Shown here in pieces: positions 11,191-22,595 of a stretch of 64,000 nucleotides of DNA (positions within the stretch are counted from its first letter, which is position 1; every line of letters starts with the position of its first letter). The DNA comes from Panicum virgatum (taxonomy: Eukaryota > Streptophyta > Magnoliopsida > Poales > Poaceae). Location: assembly GCF_016808335.1 (NCBI RefSeq), contig NC_053149.1, positions 32,888,087 to 32,952,086 on the forward strand. Direction: 5' to 3'. The position numbers and the translations under genes were made by a program. Below the pieces are notes generated by a model. That model was given only the letters and a program-made list of their open reading frames with translations. It was not told the DNA's origin and did not search any database.

Positions 11191-13004
11191 CGGTAGCTCT
11201 TGCATGTTAGTGAAATGCATACGCGACAAATGATATGCAACAGAGTTTTGTACTCCCTTTTTATCTTTAATTTCAATATCAAATTCTTGGAGTAGAAGGA
11301 TCCAACATATTAAGCGAGGTTTAGCATCTTTCTTAGTGAGCAAATATTTCAAGGCAACATGATTGGTGTAAACAACAATCTTTGCTCCTACTAAGTAAGA
11401 TCTAAACTTGTCAATAGCGAAGACAACGACAAGGAGCTCTTTTTCAGTGGTAGCATATTTTAGTTGAGCTCCTGTCAAAGTCTTGCTAGCATAAGCGATC
11501 GCATGATGCTTCTTATCCTTAGTTTGGCCAAGGACAGCCCCTACGGCATAGTCACTAGCATCACACATGATTTCAAAGGGGAGCATCCGATCTGGCGCTG
11601 GATGATTGGCGCTGAGATGAGTGCCTTCTTGAGAGTGTGAAAGGCATCAAGGCACTCATCGTTAAAGTCGAAGGGTGAATCCTTAGCTAAGAGGCTCGTG
11701 AGAGGTCTCGCGATGTGAGAAAACTCCTTGATGAAATGGCAATAGAACCCAGCATGGCCTAGAAAGCTATGGATTCCCTTGACATTAACAGGAGGTGGGA
11801 GCTTTTCTATAACTTCAATCTTAGCTCGATCCACCTCTATCCCACGTTTAGAAACACGGTGCCCTAAGACAATGCCCTCGCGGACCATGAAATGGCACTT
11901 TTCCCTATTAAGCACCAAGTCTTTCTCCGCGCATGGTTGTAAGACCTTATCTAAGTTCTCAAGACAATGATCAAAGGTTTTTCCATAGACAGAGAAATGA
12001 TCCTTCTTTTTAGCCTTATTGAGTTTCCTATAATCGATGCACATCCTCCACCCGATGGGGAGACAGTGAGCGATCAACTCGTTCTTCTCGTTGGGGACAA
12101 CTGTCAACCCTCCCTTCTTAGGAACTACCTGAACGGGACTAACCCACTTGCTATATGGCACGGGGTAGATAACCTCGGCATGTACGAGTTTCAAGACCTC
12201 CTTCTTAATGACTTCCCTCATCGCATTGTTTGACCTCCTTTGAGGTTCCCTAGATGGTGTGAAAGCTGGATCCAAGGGGATGCGATGGGTACAAAGAGTT
12301 GGGCAAATTCCCTTCATATCTTGGAGGGAATATCCCAGAATGGTTCGGTGTTTCTCTAGGACGATGATTAGTCTTGCTAATTCTTCTTCTGAAAGTTTGT
12401 CGCTAATGATCACAGGAGACTGAGAATCACCATGGAGGAAGGCATAACGGAGGCTTGCAGGTAAAGGTTTCAACTCGATCGGAGGTCTCGGGGGAGATTC
12501 GAACTCGGATATGTCTATGGGTTTAGTGGGATCATCAACCTCCATGATCGGTTTAGAGTCAAGGGAAGGTTCGGCCAAAGAGTTTGCTGCTCTGGAGATT
12601 TGGACCGAAAAGGTTTCCTTCCCTAGATGGATATCGAGTTTACCTTGAGTTGGGGCATCCATAAGCAATTTCTCAATGGGCTGCCCGATCATGAGATAGA
12701 AGTCTTGGACATCAAAAACATGAAAATCAAGGATCACATCGATGTTTTCGTGCTTGACAGTCATGTTCTGCAATATCCCAATTCCTTCTAGAATTTTTCT
12801 AGAGGAAGTTTGGAAGGTTTTGTTGGTTTGTACCAACGGCTCATCTCCCAAGAGTTGGAACGCGCATTCGCTAGAGATGAGGTTGGCTCCAATAGTAGGA
12901 CTGTAGAGGATGTCTACCAGGGTTCCTCTTATGGTGCAAGGAATGGTTGACGGAGGGAGCTGATCCAGAGAACTTCCGGTGATAGCTCCGTCTCCCTTGA
13001 CCAT
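11167..13004 (-). pseudogene. Protease-like region, RT with internal deletion, and RNase H (copy C)
   Basis: From about 13004 leftwards: a retropepsin-like segment in which the active site reads LYSPTIGANLIS instead of a D-S/T-G motif; an acidic linker; and RT blocks SKWVSPVQVVPKKGG and CIDYRKLNKAKKKDHF. The sequence then jumps directly to VYGKTFDHCLENLDKVLQ. The family palm segment with FLDGYSGY and the catalytic Asp pair is missing, yet the frame stays open. After a frameshift near 11585 the RNase H domain follows ([44 protein letters not shown], with N where D is usual). This copy is not catalytically competent. Confidence 0.85.
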
Positions 13005-13198
13005 TTGCCAGCCATGATTGTTGTTACCTTCTTGACGTTTTCCCTAAGGAATGTGGCTTCTATAGGATCCGTGGAAGGGATGGGAATCGGCGGCTTCCTC
13101 GTGCAGAGATAGTTCGAGGTGTTTCTGAAATCTTCGAAAAGGTCATCCTCAAACTTGAAAGGGAGCTTCGAAGGTTGAATTTATTCTTCCTCTAGAGC

Positions 13199-13513
13199 CT
13201 ATGGTTTAGAAGAGGGTTCTAGAGCTGAATCATGGGTTGTGGGAGGTGAAAGATCTGATTCGGCTGCTAGAATGTCCTCTTGGCTTGATGTATGCTCTTC
13301 TTGGGAGGATCCGGGGTTGGCCACGAAGGAGGTATTTTTGATGATACAATCTAGGATTTTCCTACCTTTAGATGGAGTCTTACGGGAAAATGATCCTCCA
13401 GCGGCAATGTCGAGGTAAAGGGCGGATTCCGTGTCGAGCTCGATGTAAAAATGTTGAAGCAACACATGATCGGATATCGACAAGTTAGGGCCAGATATTA
13501 GAAGAAGTGAAAA
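13199..13513 (-). pseudogene. Gag, C-terminal part (copy C)
   Basis: The minus-strand segment FSLLLISGPNLSISDHVLLQHFYIEL is the continuation of the Athila Gag core and aligns to FSKLTHAGPDLSIPDHVLL of copy B. An acidic tail follows (SQEEHTSSQEDILAAESDLS). It is separated from its N-terminal half by the solo LTR at 13519-14538. Without that insertion the two halves abut at one copy of CATGG. Confidence 0.8.
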
Positions 13514-13518
13514 CATGG

Positions 13519-14538
13519 TGATGGGAACCCGCTAGGGTTTGTGCCCAACCTTTCGATGAGAGGTGAGGGGGATAACTCGATTGGAGGAGACGACGTTCAG
13601 GCCCGACTACAGCCTTCCAATGGATGCTGCGCCTTAGCAACCGATACACCACCTCCTATGGATGCCGCGATCTTGTGGGAGCGCGTCACCCAGCCACTAG
13701 GGCACTTGTCCTGCAAGCAATTGAAGAACTAGCAAGAACAAGTATGGAACAAGTACTGAATTTACTAGATGGGAATTGATGAACTCAATCTGAATCACAA
13801 TATGGTGGGGTTCCGTAAACAATCAGACAGGCGGTTGGACCAACACGCGCGCTGAAAGGCGATAGCAATGGCTAACTTGACGAAAACAAAACCCAAGTGT
13901 TCTTGACAGCAGCTAAAGGGTATAAGAAAGTGGGAGGATGACCAAAGGGGTGCTGGGGTCGTGCTCCAATCCTAGGACGCATCCATAATGGACTCAACTT
14001 GATACACGGCCCACTGGGCCAAAATAAGATGACGTAGCATCATGGGCAGAAAACATATCAGCATAAAATAGACGATTGTGGTCGGCTCCGAATATATATG
14101 AACGTGAGGTCAGATCTGTTGAAAAGTAGACTTGATAAGCTTTCCATGAAGTACTTGAATGGCCCAATCTGAGTCTGTATGCGACTGTGGCGTCCATCAC
14201 AAGTCGATGCTTTTCTGCAGTCCGAATCCTGCCTCCAAAACGTGTTGGACTTGATCTCTTTCCATCTTTGGGCCCAAAGTGACGTGGTGGCCTGGTGGAG
14301 GACGTGACGAACACTTGGACTTGGTCCCCAATCAACTTATTTGGTCCTCCATGACTTCCATGTGTGTCTAGCACTCTTTTTTATCCACTTATGTATTTCT
14401 GAAAATGACAATGAACACACATCATGGCGCAGCACCAATTCATCGAATGTAGAAACAATAATCATGATATAGGATTGATTCACCTTTTGTTTACAAGCCA
14501 TTAATATGGTCATATCTAAGCTGGTAATGTCCTCATCA
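13519..14538. mobile_element. Solo LTR with TSD CATGG inside copy C gag
   Basis: The segment is 1020 bp, begins TGATGGGAACC and ends CCTCATCA, with 5 bp inverted ends TGATG/CATCA. It is flanked by CATGG at 13514-13518 and 14539-14543. It contains no retroelement protein, primer site or polypurine tract, so it reads as a solo LTR left after recombination. I cannot assign its family or transcription strand from sequence alone. Confidence 0.85.
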
Positions 14539-14543
14539 CATGG

Positions 14544-14977
14544 CCCAGGCCACACCTATGGTTTCCTTCTTATTCTGCTAAAAGCAGAGGATATCCCTTC
14601 GTAAGGCGACGATACGAGAATGGGGGACAAATGAAAGACAAAACTTGTCTCTCAGTTCATCCCAGCTTCCGTTCACGCTTCCTATGGTATGTGTATACCA
14701 TTGTTTCGCCCTCTCAACAAGAGAAAAGGGAAACAACTTTTGCTTGAGGGTATTGTGTGACATGCCTGTGATGGTGCGACATGAACACTTGCTCAAACTC
14801 CCGCAGATGATGGTAATGGTTTTCGCTATCTAACCCGGAGAAGGATAGTTTCTGAACCATAGTGATAAGGTCGGGGCGGAGCTCATAGCTGGATGCAAGA
14901 ATTGGGTGCTCAGTTTGTGGAGGCTCTAAGAGCTCGCCCTTAGGAGCAGAGAAGCTTAGGATAGATGGCTGCTCCAT
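14544..14977 (-). pseudogene. Gag, N-terminal part (copy C)
   Basis: The start is the ATG at 14977-14975 (MEQPSILSFSAPKGELLEPP). The Gag core includes YHHLREFEQ, then after a frameshift near 14790 PFSLVERAKQWYTHTIG and DELRDKFCLSFVPHSR. A TAG at about 14576 precedes QNKKETIGVAWA, where the solo LTR interrupts. Homology to copy B Gag is clear throughout. Confidence 0.8.
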
Positions 14978-15078
14978 GATAGAAGGGGTGAAGATAGAGA
15001 TAAACAAAAGATAAGAGTTTTTTTAAAAAAGATAAGATACGAGGTCCAACTAGGTTCGAAGAGAGATACAACAAACGT

Positions 15079-15097
15079 TCGCTGGCAATGGCGCTAG
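15079..15097 (-). other. Primer binding site, degenerate Asp-tRNA type (copy C)
   Basis: On the minus strand it reads TAGCGCCATTGCCAGCGAA, a mutated version of the Asp-tRNA complement TGGCGCCGTTGCCGGGGA, next to the LTR edge at 15104. Confidence 0.65.
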
Positions 15098-15103
15098 AAA
15101 GAT

Positions 15104-16327
15104 TGTTGGGTATTTTAACAACTGCGAATAAATTCGTAAGCACACGGATACCATTATAGCTTTCACCCGTGAGTATTCAAGGGTTATTGTATCCATAGGG
15201 AACATGTGTGCACTAACTTCTAACTGAGTCGGTCCAAGGACACACCAAGATAAGTGGCGAGGATAGAGAGGATTCCTGAGGTAGTACTAGATGAGTTAAG
15301 GTCGATCTCTCGAGCTAGATACTCGCTTCGGGCACCGGCTTACCCCTGAAATGGTCAGGAGACTCTGGCCAACAGCTCTGCGCTATATCCGAACGTGGAG
15401 GGCTACTAAGGACCAACAAGGCTGTCACCACCTGTGGACTACCTCACAGACCGTGGGATATAAGGAAAATGAAGGTAACCCTTAGCTTAGACACCACATC
15501 TATGATACTGATTACTACCATAGTCTAACTACATTTGGTACCCCATAGCAAACTATGGCACTCTGTATAAATACAGAGCGACGAACCCGCGAGTAAGAGA
15601 ACTGATCTCACTCAAAGATAAGTACTATGTAAGAACAGGAAATCACAAATACCAACTTACTTTACTACGAAAGAAGCCGATATTCATAGAGGTACAGCTT
15701 GGAGAAGAACACCGACATGCCCGGTGCTTCCCCGAACAACTCCTCACTCTCCTCCTTTATTCCAGCACTAGAGACTAGCGCATCGCCTTTGCAATGTGGC
15801 ACTACTCCTACTCTTGAATGGTGTGTTGAGAAGGGTGAGGGAGGCCCCTTTTATAATCCTAAGAGGTTGGTTCCCGCCATTAATAAATATGGAAACATAG
15901 TGCACCGCCTTGGAGTGGATCAGATCGAGTTTCCCACCAAAGATGAAGCCAGACAACACCAACATGTGGCCGGCCGACCCTATAATTTGGCCGGCCCACG
16001 GGTGCCGCCTCTCATGCTGCCTTTCATCCTAGACACTGCCAGGTGGGCCCCCATCTTGTGTATGTCGGTGCCGGGGCTTTGTACGTCAGTTTTCTCTGTC
16101 AAATGGGCCCATTTTGTAGGTGAGACACGGGACGGGATCTTCTGGGTGTTTTTCTCTGTGTTCACTTGTGTTTTCCTCATATTTCACCAGTGGGTGCCTA
16201 CAGATCATAATTCACCAAAGCTCATGGAACTTATTAGAATCAAGCCCTACAAATAAGTTTGGTGATTAAATATTATGAAAAGATGCAAGAGTTGATGGTT
16301 CTGTTTCTGACTTAAGGACCGTTAACA
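15104..16327 (-). repeat. 5' LTR of Athila-like copy C
   Basis: This 1224 bp LTR runs on the plus strand from TGTTGGGTATTTTAACA to GACCGTTAACA. It is homologous to the LTRs of B, J, K and M. A minus-strand TATA-like motif sits around 15850-15860, with a pyrimidine-rich region beyond it. It has no supported coding sequence; a 185-codon open frame on the plus strand is antisense to the LTR and not conserved in the sister LTRs. Confidence 0.82.
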
Positions 16328-18100
16328 CATAGGCGATTGCATGATGCTTTTTATCTTTGGTTTGGCCAAGGACCGCCCCAACAGCATAGTCACTAGCATC
16401 ACACATTATTTCAAAAGGAAGCATCCAATCACGGGGTTGAATGATTGGAGCTAAAATGAGTGGTTGTTTTAGGATGTGAAAAGATTTTATGCACTCATCG
16501 ATGAACTCGAAAGCTGCATCCTTAGCCAGAAGGTTGGTGAGGGGCCTAGCGATTTGAGAAAAGTTCTTAATGAACCACCTGTCTTAATGAACCGCCTGTA
16601 GAACCCCGCATGACCTAGGAAGCTACGGATCCCTTTTATGTTCACCGGAGGCAGGAGCTTTTCTATGACCTCGATTTTAGCTCTGTCCACCTCGATCCCA
16701 CTCTCGAACACAAGATGTCTGAGCATGATGCCTTCACAGACCATGAAATGGCACTTTTCCCAATTCAGTACCAGGTCCTTCTCTTGCCACCACTGCAAGA
16801 CCTTATCTAAATTCTCGAGAAATGATCGAAAGTTCTCCCATATATAGAAAAGTCATCCATGAAAACTTCCATGATTTCCTCAATCATGTCTGAGAAGATA
16901 GACATCATGAACCTTTGGAATGATGTAGGGGCATTGTAAAGCCCAAATGACATCCTTTGGTATGCATACGTTCCATGAGGGCATGTGAACCTAGTCTTGC
17001 ACTAATCGTCGGGGTGGATGGTGATTTGGTGGTAACTTGAAACCCATCAAGGAAATAGAACAAAGAATGCTTCGCTAGCCGCTCTAACATTTCATCAATG
17101 AAAGGCAACGGGAAGTGATCTTTCTTTGTTGCTGAGTTGAGTTTCCGGTAGTCAATGCACATCCTCCACCCCGTGACAGGTTGTTATGGCATTAGCTCAT
17201 TTTTTATTTTCAACGACCATCATTTCTCCTTTCTTTGGCACAACCTGGATGGGACTCACCCACTCACTATGAGGCACGAGATAGACTATTCTAGCGTGCA
17301 GGAGCTTTAGGACCTCCATCTTGACAACCTCTCTCTTCGCATTATTTATCCTACGCTGAGGCTCCCAAGAAGTTGTGCAGGATGGATCTATAGGGATGCA
17401 ATGAGTACAGAGGGTAGGGCTGATACCCTTAAGGTCCTAGATTGAGTAACCAAAAACAGGCCTATGCTTTTCTAGAACAGCTAGGAGTTTGGTTGTCTCC
17501 ATGTCAGAAAGCTTGTTACTAATGATGACGAGAGATTCAATGTCACCGTTTAAGAAAGCATAGCGCAGGCTAGAAGGAAGAGGGTTTAGCATCGTGATGG
17601 CCATTCGTCAGTGGGAATCTCAAGAGTTTCTCCTGAGTCGTCTTCTTCCTGAATGAAGAGTTCAGCATCTTGTTCTAAGGACGACTCGGAAGGCTCAAAA
17701 GGGAAAATGGCCATCACTTCTTCAACCGGCTCTTGCTGGGGAAGAAGTTCAGTGGGAGAATTCATCGCTCAAGAAATTGGGATCAAGAATATTTCTCTTC
17801 CCAGCTTAACATCCATGGTTCCTAGAAGAGGAGCTTCTAGGAACAGTTTTTCAAATGGGTGCCTAATTAAAATGTCGAAGTCATAGGCATCGAAGACATG
17901 AAAATCAAGGGCAACCTCAAAGTCATCATGATGTACAAGTATGTCATGGACTATCCCAACTCCGTCTAGGATGGATCCTGGTGCATTACTGAGGGTTTTC
18001 TCGGTTGGAACCAGAAAGTTCTACAAATGCGTAAATGGATAGGAGGCCGATATGATGTTTGCTCCAACCATGGGATTGTACAAGACCTCTTCCAAGGTTC
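16328..18100 (-). pseudogene. Athila-like copy D: RNase H, RT and protease-like region, heavily mutated
   Basis: The minus strand encodes remnants in the usual order: 18100-17650 protease-like (EVLYNPMVGANII, again without D-S/T-G); acidic linker; RT around 17162-16905 (CIDYRKLNSATKKDHFPLPFIDEMLE, FYFLDG); the connection domain (KDLVLNWEKCHFMV, IEVDRAKIEVIEK, SFLGHAGFYRRFIK); and the start of RNase H up to 16328, where copy C begins. Multiple frameshifts and stops make it the most decayed pol here, in keeping with it being the outermost layer. Copy E splits it at 18100. Confidence 0.78.
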
Positions 18101-21100
18101 TGTAACACCCTAGTTTAAATTTCAGCATTTTATAATAAATTTAATTGGCTTTATTTAAATTTCTAAGTTTTAATGTGTTTAGCCTTGCATTTAATCTATT
18201 TTTGTATCACAAAGTAATTAAAATTGTCTAAGTTTAAAAATTTGATGTTGCATTCATGCTGGTGCATGGTTTTGTTTTGTTTGTTTGTGTAGGAGTTTGA
18301 ATTCAAATAATTTTGAGTTGAGAGGAAAGGAAAAAGAAATAAAAAAGGAAATAAACCTCAACCCGGGAGCCCACCAGCCCAACCCGGCCGGCCCAACCCT
18401 CTTCCTCTCTTTTCCTCCACCCGCGGCCCACTTTTCTCGCGGCCCAAACCGGTGCCACACCCCAGGCCCGGCTCGCGCCGGCCTGCTCACGCAAGCCTCG
18501 CTATCCCCACGCCGGCCTGCTCCAGTGCGTCGCCCAGCGCCCCCGCCCCTACCAACTAGGCCCCGCATGTCAGCGCCTGCAGCCGCCCGCCTCGCTTCGC
18601 CCTCGCGCCCCTGACGGCCCGGGCCCAGCAGTCAGGCTCGTCCCCTTCCTCGCGCAACCGCCGCACCCGGCACGCCGTGATTCTCGGTGGGCTTTCCTTC
18701 CTGGGCACGCACGCCCAGGCCATCCCGCCGCCCTACAAATAGGGGCCCGAGCCTCCCCTCCTCCTCCCATCCGCAGCCGCCACCGTAACCCTAGCCCGCC
18801 GCGCATCTTGCTTCACCGGAGCGCTGCTCCTCTGCGCCGCCGTGGAGTCGCAGCTCCGCCGCACCACACCCACCAAGATCCACCACAGCGGCTCCGTTTC
18901 GGTACCAGTAAGCCTTCCAGAGCCTTCACCCGCGACCCCGGCCCATGCCGCTGCCGGATTTGCACCAGACGTAATGCCGTAGGTGAGTCGGCCTCCGCTC
19001 GATTCCTCGCCGCTGTTGGCATCCCTGCCCGCCTAACCTCTCTGCTGGCTTCGCAGCACGCTCGCACGACGACACACGGGACCAAGGCGACCGGAGCTGC
19101 ACGCCTGCGACTGCGCCACGAACTCTGTTCCTCGCCGCCGCCAGTCTTCGCCGTCGAGTCCTCTGCGTCGGTTTTCTCTTCGATCCGGAGCTTGGTGAGG
19201 ACCCCCTTCGTCCACTCTTCCTTTTTGTCGTGCTAGCTTAGCCCATGGGCCAACTTCGCGGCTCAACCGCCTTGCTCCGGCGATGTACCGCCGCTCAATC
19301 CAGCCATCACCATCGCGCAGGCACGTCCGGCCCCCATCACACCTCGCAGAGCCCACCAGTGGCTTACGCATGCCGCATAGGTGCTTCTAGGCCCCGGACC
19401 TGCTCGAACCCGCCCCTGGAAGGCCGTGTTTGGCCTTCTCCGGCACTGCGCCGCCGCGGAAGCCCGTCTCCGGTGACCCGCGCCGCCGCCGTCGCCCCTT
19501 TCAACCTGGGCCGTCAGATCCGAAATAGAGGCGCGAGATTAGATCGCGGCCATGTCTGTCCTGAGCCGCCGGATCTCGATCCAACGGATCAGATCCATGC
19601 ATACCGCTTCAGCCCGGTCATTTTTCTAAAGAGACCCTCCACTTTGCCTAAATTAACCCGCGGTCCACCTGAGTTCAAAAATAATTAGATTTAAGTCCTG
19701 GTTTTAACGCGTAGCCCCCTGAGTTTCTTTAAAATAGTACCCGCAGTCCAGGCTTGAAGTTTTTGCGAGTTAGACCCTGAAGCTTTAATTTAATTATGTT
19801 TAGGCCCTCGGTTTTCGCAGAAAAGCCCCTGGAACCTTAGATTTCTTGCAGTTAAACCCCTGAACCCTGTTTTTAGCCTATAAAATGCATTTTAGCTCCG
19901 TTTTAAGCGTTCTTTATGTCCACGCGATCGTTGTAACACGTAGAATAGTTTTAGACTAGTTTAATGTGCTATTTTTATGTACTGATGTACTGTTTCTTAG
20001 TCTTTATTAGTGTTTGCTTGTATGCTTATTATTGTGCATTGTTTTGGCCATGTGTTCGTGAGTAGACGCTGATCCATCTGAGGAGCCCCAGTACCAGTAC
20101 CAGGAGCAGCCGTCTTCTGAGCACTTTGAGCAGCAGCAGGAGCAGTATGAGGAAGGCAAGTGTAACATGAACAACCTATCACTTTTAAATACAATTTCAT
20201 ACTGCATTTTAATACTGTATGCCTATAAGGATTTCCTAGCCACTTTATATCCTTTATATATATCCTTGGGTTGCATTTTGGTTAGTTGTGCTAGGTTGCT
20301 GCGCTATAACACACTCTGGTCTTTTTTTTAATTAATATGATTAATGGTTTACTTGAACTTAATTCTGAGAGTGGCCCTCTGTGCTTCGTGCTTGGGTGGC
20401 TCACATCTCGTTAAAATATGGCTTTTGTAGAAAACATGGTTTAGGGGGCCAGCACGGTGCTTAGTGCTTGGTTGGCCACTCTCCGTAAGGACCGGTTCAT
20501 AGAGCGACAACCTGGGACAACAGCGCTACCACAAGGCTAGAATGGGATAGACTTGGCGTAATAATTAGATCTTTTTGGTTTGGAGTAACTTACCTGCGGG
20601 GCACGGGCGGTAAGCTTCTATGGCCCTCGTGCTGAGTGGCCTCGTCTGTGCTTCGTGTCTTGACGCCCACTGGACCTGCTCCATAGTCGCCGATCCACCC
20701 TCGCGGTTACTCCCTACCAACGAGATTCTTTGTAAAGGCCTCGTAGTGAGTCGCTAGTCATCTCACCTAAGGAAGTGTGATGAACCTCTAGCGTAGCTCA
20801 CGACTTGTGGGTAAAGATGTGCAACCTCTGCAGAGTGTAAAACTGGTATACTAGCCGTGCTCACGGTTATGAGCAGCCCAGATCCTCCTTTTGATTAGTG
20901 GGGTTGTCTCCTTCCGACGAGGGAGGTGCCTCTCGGGGTTACCTTGGTTTGGTTTGGTATGGTTCTCAGTAGTATCATGATTAAATTTGACTAATTACTA
21001 TGTAACTGGGTTAATGGTAATTCATCAACTTGTAGTAAATAGCTTTAATAAAATTTTGCCAAGACTTAAAAGCTAATGCAGTTGAGTCAGCCAACCTTAG

Positions 21101-21508
21101 AGCCTCATAGTTTGTGTTATACTTGTTGAGTACAAGTTGTGTACTCACTCTTGCCTCTTCTCTACTTTTTCCTCTTGGCTACGCTACTGCTGCTCAGTTC
21201 CTGCCGACACGAGGGAGTTCGTTCAGCGCTACCAGGACTACGAGGACTTCTAGGCGTTCGTCTCCCAGTCGATGTCCCTGTGGCGCCCTGCTCAGTTTCG
21301 GAGAGCTTTTACCGTATTTGTACTTCGCTTCCGCTGTACCAGACATTTTGTCATTAATGTAATAAATAACATTCGTATTTCGATTTATTATGTCTTATTC
21401 GTGATATGTGCTATGATATACTGTTCATTCTGTTGTATATACATGTGACTTGATCCTGGCACGTATATGATTGCTCGGTTTATGCTCTTTTATAAACCGG
21501 GTGTTACA
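18101..21508 (+). repeat. 5' LTR of Tekay copy E
   Basis: This 3408 bp LTR has ends TGTAACACCC and GGGTGTTACA. A TATA-like TACAAATA at 18734-18741 is followed by a GC-rich leader containing CCGTAACCCTAGCC near 18783-18797, which suggests a U3/R boundary there. Downstream are a coding-like Gln-rich segment (20066-20160) and a segment ending in VQRYQDYEDF-stop (21198-21253), preceded by a long pyrimidine tract and CAG. The same segments recur in the other Tekay LTRs. No separate gene is claimed. Confidence 0.95.
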
Positions 21509-21511
21509 GAG

Positions 21512-21524
21512 TGGTATCAGAGCC
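21512..21524 (+). other. Primer binding site, initiator-Met tRNA (copy E)
   Basis: TGGTATCAGAGCC lies three bases after the 5' LTR, the classic Met-tRNA primer complement of plant LTR elements. Confidence 0.93.
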
Positions 21525-22079
21525 GTATCGACTGTAGGACGAAGCCTAGATAGAACTGGTCGAGTTGTAGGACTTCTTCTCTCCAATCCTCGCCTGCTGA
21601 AACTATTTTACTATTACACCCCTTGAATTCTATGACTTTTCCCGTCTTGCCTTGATTTCTCTCTCTGAAGAATAGTTTTCGTAGATTTGGCCTGAATCAG
21701 TCATCTGACCACCATGAGTATTAGCTAGTTGACCCTTTTATAATAATACGATAGCACGTTCTGCGACGCGTTGTGTTAGTCGAGTCGTCTGTTAAACTCG
21801 GCTAAGTTGTGAAATCTGTATGCTTGTTATTATGCTACATGTTTGATTTGGATTTTTTGAATGATTGCATAGCTTAGTAGTCTAAATTTGTTTAAAGAAA
21901 ATCACTCCTATGCTAAAGTTAACTAATTAATAAAATGAGTTAGATCGTTGGGGGTAAAACAGTCCACTCTATCCTGTCTACTTTATCATAGCTGAGTCTT
22001 TTTGCGCAAAGAGTTATCATATCCATCTGAATTTATTCCTGCAATATCCTTACTCATGAAATCTTTTGTCCAAAATCAG
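21525..22079 (+). other. Untranslated leader of copy E
   Basis: This 555 bp AT-rich leader between primer site and gag has no long open frame. It ends CAAAATCAG immediately before the gag ATG. It is conserved in copies A (2377-2925) and I (60534-61087), so it probably holds packaging or translation signals, though none can be pinpointed. Confidence 0.6.
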
Positions 22080-22595
22080 ATGGTGAACACCAGGCGTGGT
22101 TCTGACCAGCAGGGGCAGAACAACCAGGGTCAGAACACCTAGGGGACCGGGATCCCGATGCCTCCGCCTTTGACTCCGGAGCAGTACTTCCAGCTCCAGA
22201 TGCAGATGATGGCTACCCTGAGAAACACGGTTCAGGCTCTTCAGCGGGCTCACACTTAGCCTCCTCCTCCTCCACCACCGCAGCCTCACGACAGGCGTGC
22301 TGAGTTCCTGAGGGGTCACCCGCCGACGTTCTCTCACACGTCCGACCCTCTTCAGGCTGACGACTGGCTCCGTGCAGTGGAGCGTCAGCTGGACATCGCC
22401 CAGTGCGATGATCGGGAGAGAGTTCTGTACGTAGCAGGACAGCTGCGAGGGGCAGCTTTGGACTGGTGGGAGTCCCACCCAGTTCATGACCGCGAGTCTC
22501 TCACTTGGCTCCAGTTCAGGGAGCGGCTCCGCAGCCACAACGTCCCCGCGGGCGTTATGAAGATGAAGCAGAAGGAGTTCCTTGCACTGAAGCAG
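22080..22595 (+). pseudogene. Gag exon 1 (Tekay copy E)
   Basis: The exon runs from the ATG (MVNTRRGSDQQGQ) to LALKQ at the splice donor: 516 nt, 172 codons, phase 0. The Gag core includes DDWLRAVERQLDIAQCDD and AALDWWESHPVHDRE. TAG stops at 22140-22142 and 22257-22259 stand where copies A and I respectively read CAG. Gag would assemble the cytoplasmic particle that packages the element RNA. Confidence 0.88.

Larger units (their letters stand above)
10257..16327 (-). mobile_element. Athila-like Ty3/gypsy element, copy C (3' end missing)
   Basis: This minus-strand element has, from right to left, a 5' LTR (15104-16327), primer site, gag, protease-like region, an RT with a deletion, RNase H and integrase. 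The 3' end of integrase is cut at 10256 by the Tat-like LTR. Gag is split by a solo LTR (13519-14538). It lies in the RNase H region of copy D, whose sequence resumes at 16328 with CATAG as candidate TSD. The order of insertions makes D older than C. Confidence 0.85.

Noticed and set aside
15699..16256. 185-codon plus-strand open frame inside LTR C
   Set aside because: It is antisense in an LTR, has no domain, and the homologous LTRs B, J, K and M do not keep the frame open.
21139..21357. Recurring 70-100 codon open frame beginning MYSLLPLLYFFLLATLLLLSS in every Tekay LTR, looking like a signal peptide or membrane protein
   Set aside because: The hydrophobic run is the translation of the pyrimidine tract in front of the presumed acceptor site. 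Its frame differs from the better conserved YQDYEDF frame and is not maintained in its C-terminus among copies.
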